Of a stretch of DNA of 6,662 bases, positions 6,392-6,662 are shown piece after piece. The position numbers were made by a program, and so were the translations under genes. The notes beneath the pieces were generated by a model that worked only from the letters and a program-made list of their open reading frames with translations, did not search any database and was not told the origin of the DNA. The stretch lies in assembly GCA_017629325.1 (NCBI GenBank), contig JAGBXL010000093.1, forward strand, positions 1 through 6,662, in the 5' to 3' direction. Position 1 is the first letter of the stretch; the number at the start of each line of letters is the position of its first letter. Source of the stretch: Clostridia bacterium (GTDB lineage: Bacteria; Bacillota; Clostridia; UMGS1810).

Positions 6392-6396
6392 AAAGT

Positions 6397-6403
6397 TCAC
6401 CCC
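6397..6403 (-). promoter_or_regulatory. Ribosome binding site of the small gene
   Basis: GGGGTGA on the minus strand matches the GGTGA part of the anti-Shine-Dalgarno complement. Six bases separate GGGGTG from the ATG at 6391. It starts 3 bases after the U-run of the upstream terminator and decides the 73-residue start over the longer 100-codon reading. Confidence 0.65.
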
Positions 6404-6406
6404 AAT

Positions 6407-6432
6407 AAAAAATGCGTTCCCGAGGGAACGCA
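6407..6432 (-). terminator. Attenuator-type intrinsic terminator in the leader of the small gene
   Basis: On the minus strand TGCGTTCC (6425-6432) pairs with GGAACGCA (6413-6420) around a CTCG loop, followed by six U (6407-6412). It is GC-rich compared with its surroundings. It sits between the promoter and the ribosome site, so it must be read through for the small gene to be transcribed. Confidence 0.9.
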
Positions 6433-6569
6433 CGAAAAAGTGTATTCTCTCGTTGCGACCAAGCAACACCATATTTACACATTAGAGAAATACGGAAAAG
6501 AGAGAAACACCTTTTACTAAAGGTATAGTTTCCCTAATGTGTATAAATATATTAAGATGCTACTTGGTC
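6407..6569 (-). ncRNA. Structured leader RNA or small RNA, family unknown (about 163 nt)
   Basis: The predicted transcript starts near 6569. P1 pairs its very 5' end GACCAAGTAGCA (6558-6569) with TGTTGCTTGGTC (6457-6468): 12 bp including two G-U pairs. After an asymmetric AT-rich internal loop, P2 pairs ACACATTAGGGAAA (6529-6542) with TTTCTCTAATGTGT (6477-6490): 14 bp including one G-U. P3 in the apical part is ACCTTT (6519-6524) with AAAGGT (6509-6514) around an AGTA loop. A further 11-bp helix can form between GTGTTTCTCTC (6500-6510) and GAGAGAATACAC (6440-6451) with one bulged base, which would be a pseudoknot if P1 and P2 are formed. GTTGC/GCAAC (6463-6467 and 6452-6456) competes with P1. 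The terminator then closes the RNA. I see no T-box, SAM, TPP, FMN, lysine, purine, cyclic-dinucleotide or SRP consensus. It could be a riboswitch-like leader or an independent small RNA such as a 6S-like rod. Confidence 0.7.
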
Positions 6570-6575
6570 AAAACA

Positions 6576-6604
6576 ATTATATCACATAAAATTTGTATTT
6601 ACAA
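6576..6604 (-). promoter_or_regulatory. Strong sigma-A promoter of the structured RNA and small gene
   Basis: On the minus strand TTGTAA (6599-6604) and a perfect TATAAT (6576-6581) are separated by 17 bases, with TGTGA before the -10 box (extended -10). The expected start, about 7 bases downstream, falls on the first base of the GACCAAG strand that closes the RNA structure. Confidence 0.8.
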
Positions 6605-6615
6605 GTTTTTTAAAT

Positions 6616-6652
6616 AAAAAATCAGACACATCATATAATGACATGTCTGATT
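6616..6652 (-). terminator. Terminator of a gene upstream of the window
   Basis: On the minus strand AATCAGACA pairs with TGTCTGATT (6644-6652 with 6620-6628). The stem continues through two G-U pairs and four Watson-Crick pairs to a 3-base loop, followed by a U-run. The two wobble pairs would be C-A mismatches in plus-strand RNA, so it ends a minus-strand transcript whose gene lies beyond base 6662. No coding sequence can be assigned in 6653-6662. Confidence 0.85.
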
Positions 6653-6662
6653 CTAAAAATTA

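Noticed and set aside
6170..6472. A longer 100-codon reading of the small gene from the ATG at 6472
   Set aside because: The extra 27 codons run through the 3' strand of P1 and the terminator hairpin, no ribosome site precedes 6472, and GGGGTGA sits correctly before the ATG at 6391.
6407..6569. The leader as a T-box, a known metabolite riboswitch, SRP RNA or RNase P RNA
   Set aside because: The diagnostic conserved stretches of these families (for example the T-box AGGGTGGNACCGCG or the SRP GGAAGGAAGCAG) are absent. A 6S-like rod is not excluded but nothing specific supports it.
1..6662. tRNA or rRNA genes, CRISPR arrays, insertion sequences or phage genes
   Set aside because: I saw no cloverleaf, no regularly spaced repeats, no transposase or integrase motifs and no terminal inverted repeats; all inverted repeats are accounted for by terminators or the leader RNA.

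Overview
The window is AT-rich and every intact gene lies on the minus strand, so transcription runs from high to low coordinates. Polypurine Shine-Dalgarno sites, consensus-like sigma-A promoters, U-tract terminators, an S-layer homology (SLH) protein and a DUF6106-like membrane protein suggest a Bacillota genome, most likely class Clostridia. I cannot place it at genus level.

Layout in the direction of transcription. 6616-6652 is the terminator of a gene outside the window. A strong promoter (6576-6604) then starts a transcript that folds into a long structured RNA (about 6569 to 6433). This ends in an intrinsic terminator (6407-6432) only a few bases before the ribosome site of a small unknown gene (6170-6391, 73 aa). 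This has the architecture of a transcription-attenuation leader and matches no riboswitch class I know. After another terminator (6122-6161) comes a gene for a membrane-anchored CapA-family protein (4970-6049) with its own promoter. A terminator overlaps its stop codon. Next to it, on the plus strand, is what looks like the decayed last 30 codons of an ABC-transporter solute-binding protein (4841-4930). A promoter at 4756-4784 drives a large secreted SLH protein (2163-4721) that ends in a perfect-stem terminator. Immediately after follow a CE4 polysaccharide deacetylase (1236-2087) and a promoter at 1211-1239 that starts a probable two-gene unit: the DUF6106-like membrane protein (659-1177) and the NAD(P)H-hydrate dehydratase nnrD, whose 3' end is cut off by the window edge (1-640).

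Three adjacent genes (CapA, SLH protein, deacetylase) encode surface or exported proteins, so the middle of the window reads as a cell-envelope neighbourhood. Promoters and terminators separate most genes, so it is a row of short transcription units rather than one operon. nnrD is a metabolite-repair housekeeping gene with no obvious link to the rest.

The least explained parts are the structured leader RNA with its unknown small protein, the repeated beta-rich modules of the SLH protein, and the fossil transporter gene tail.
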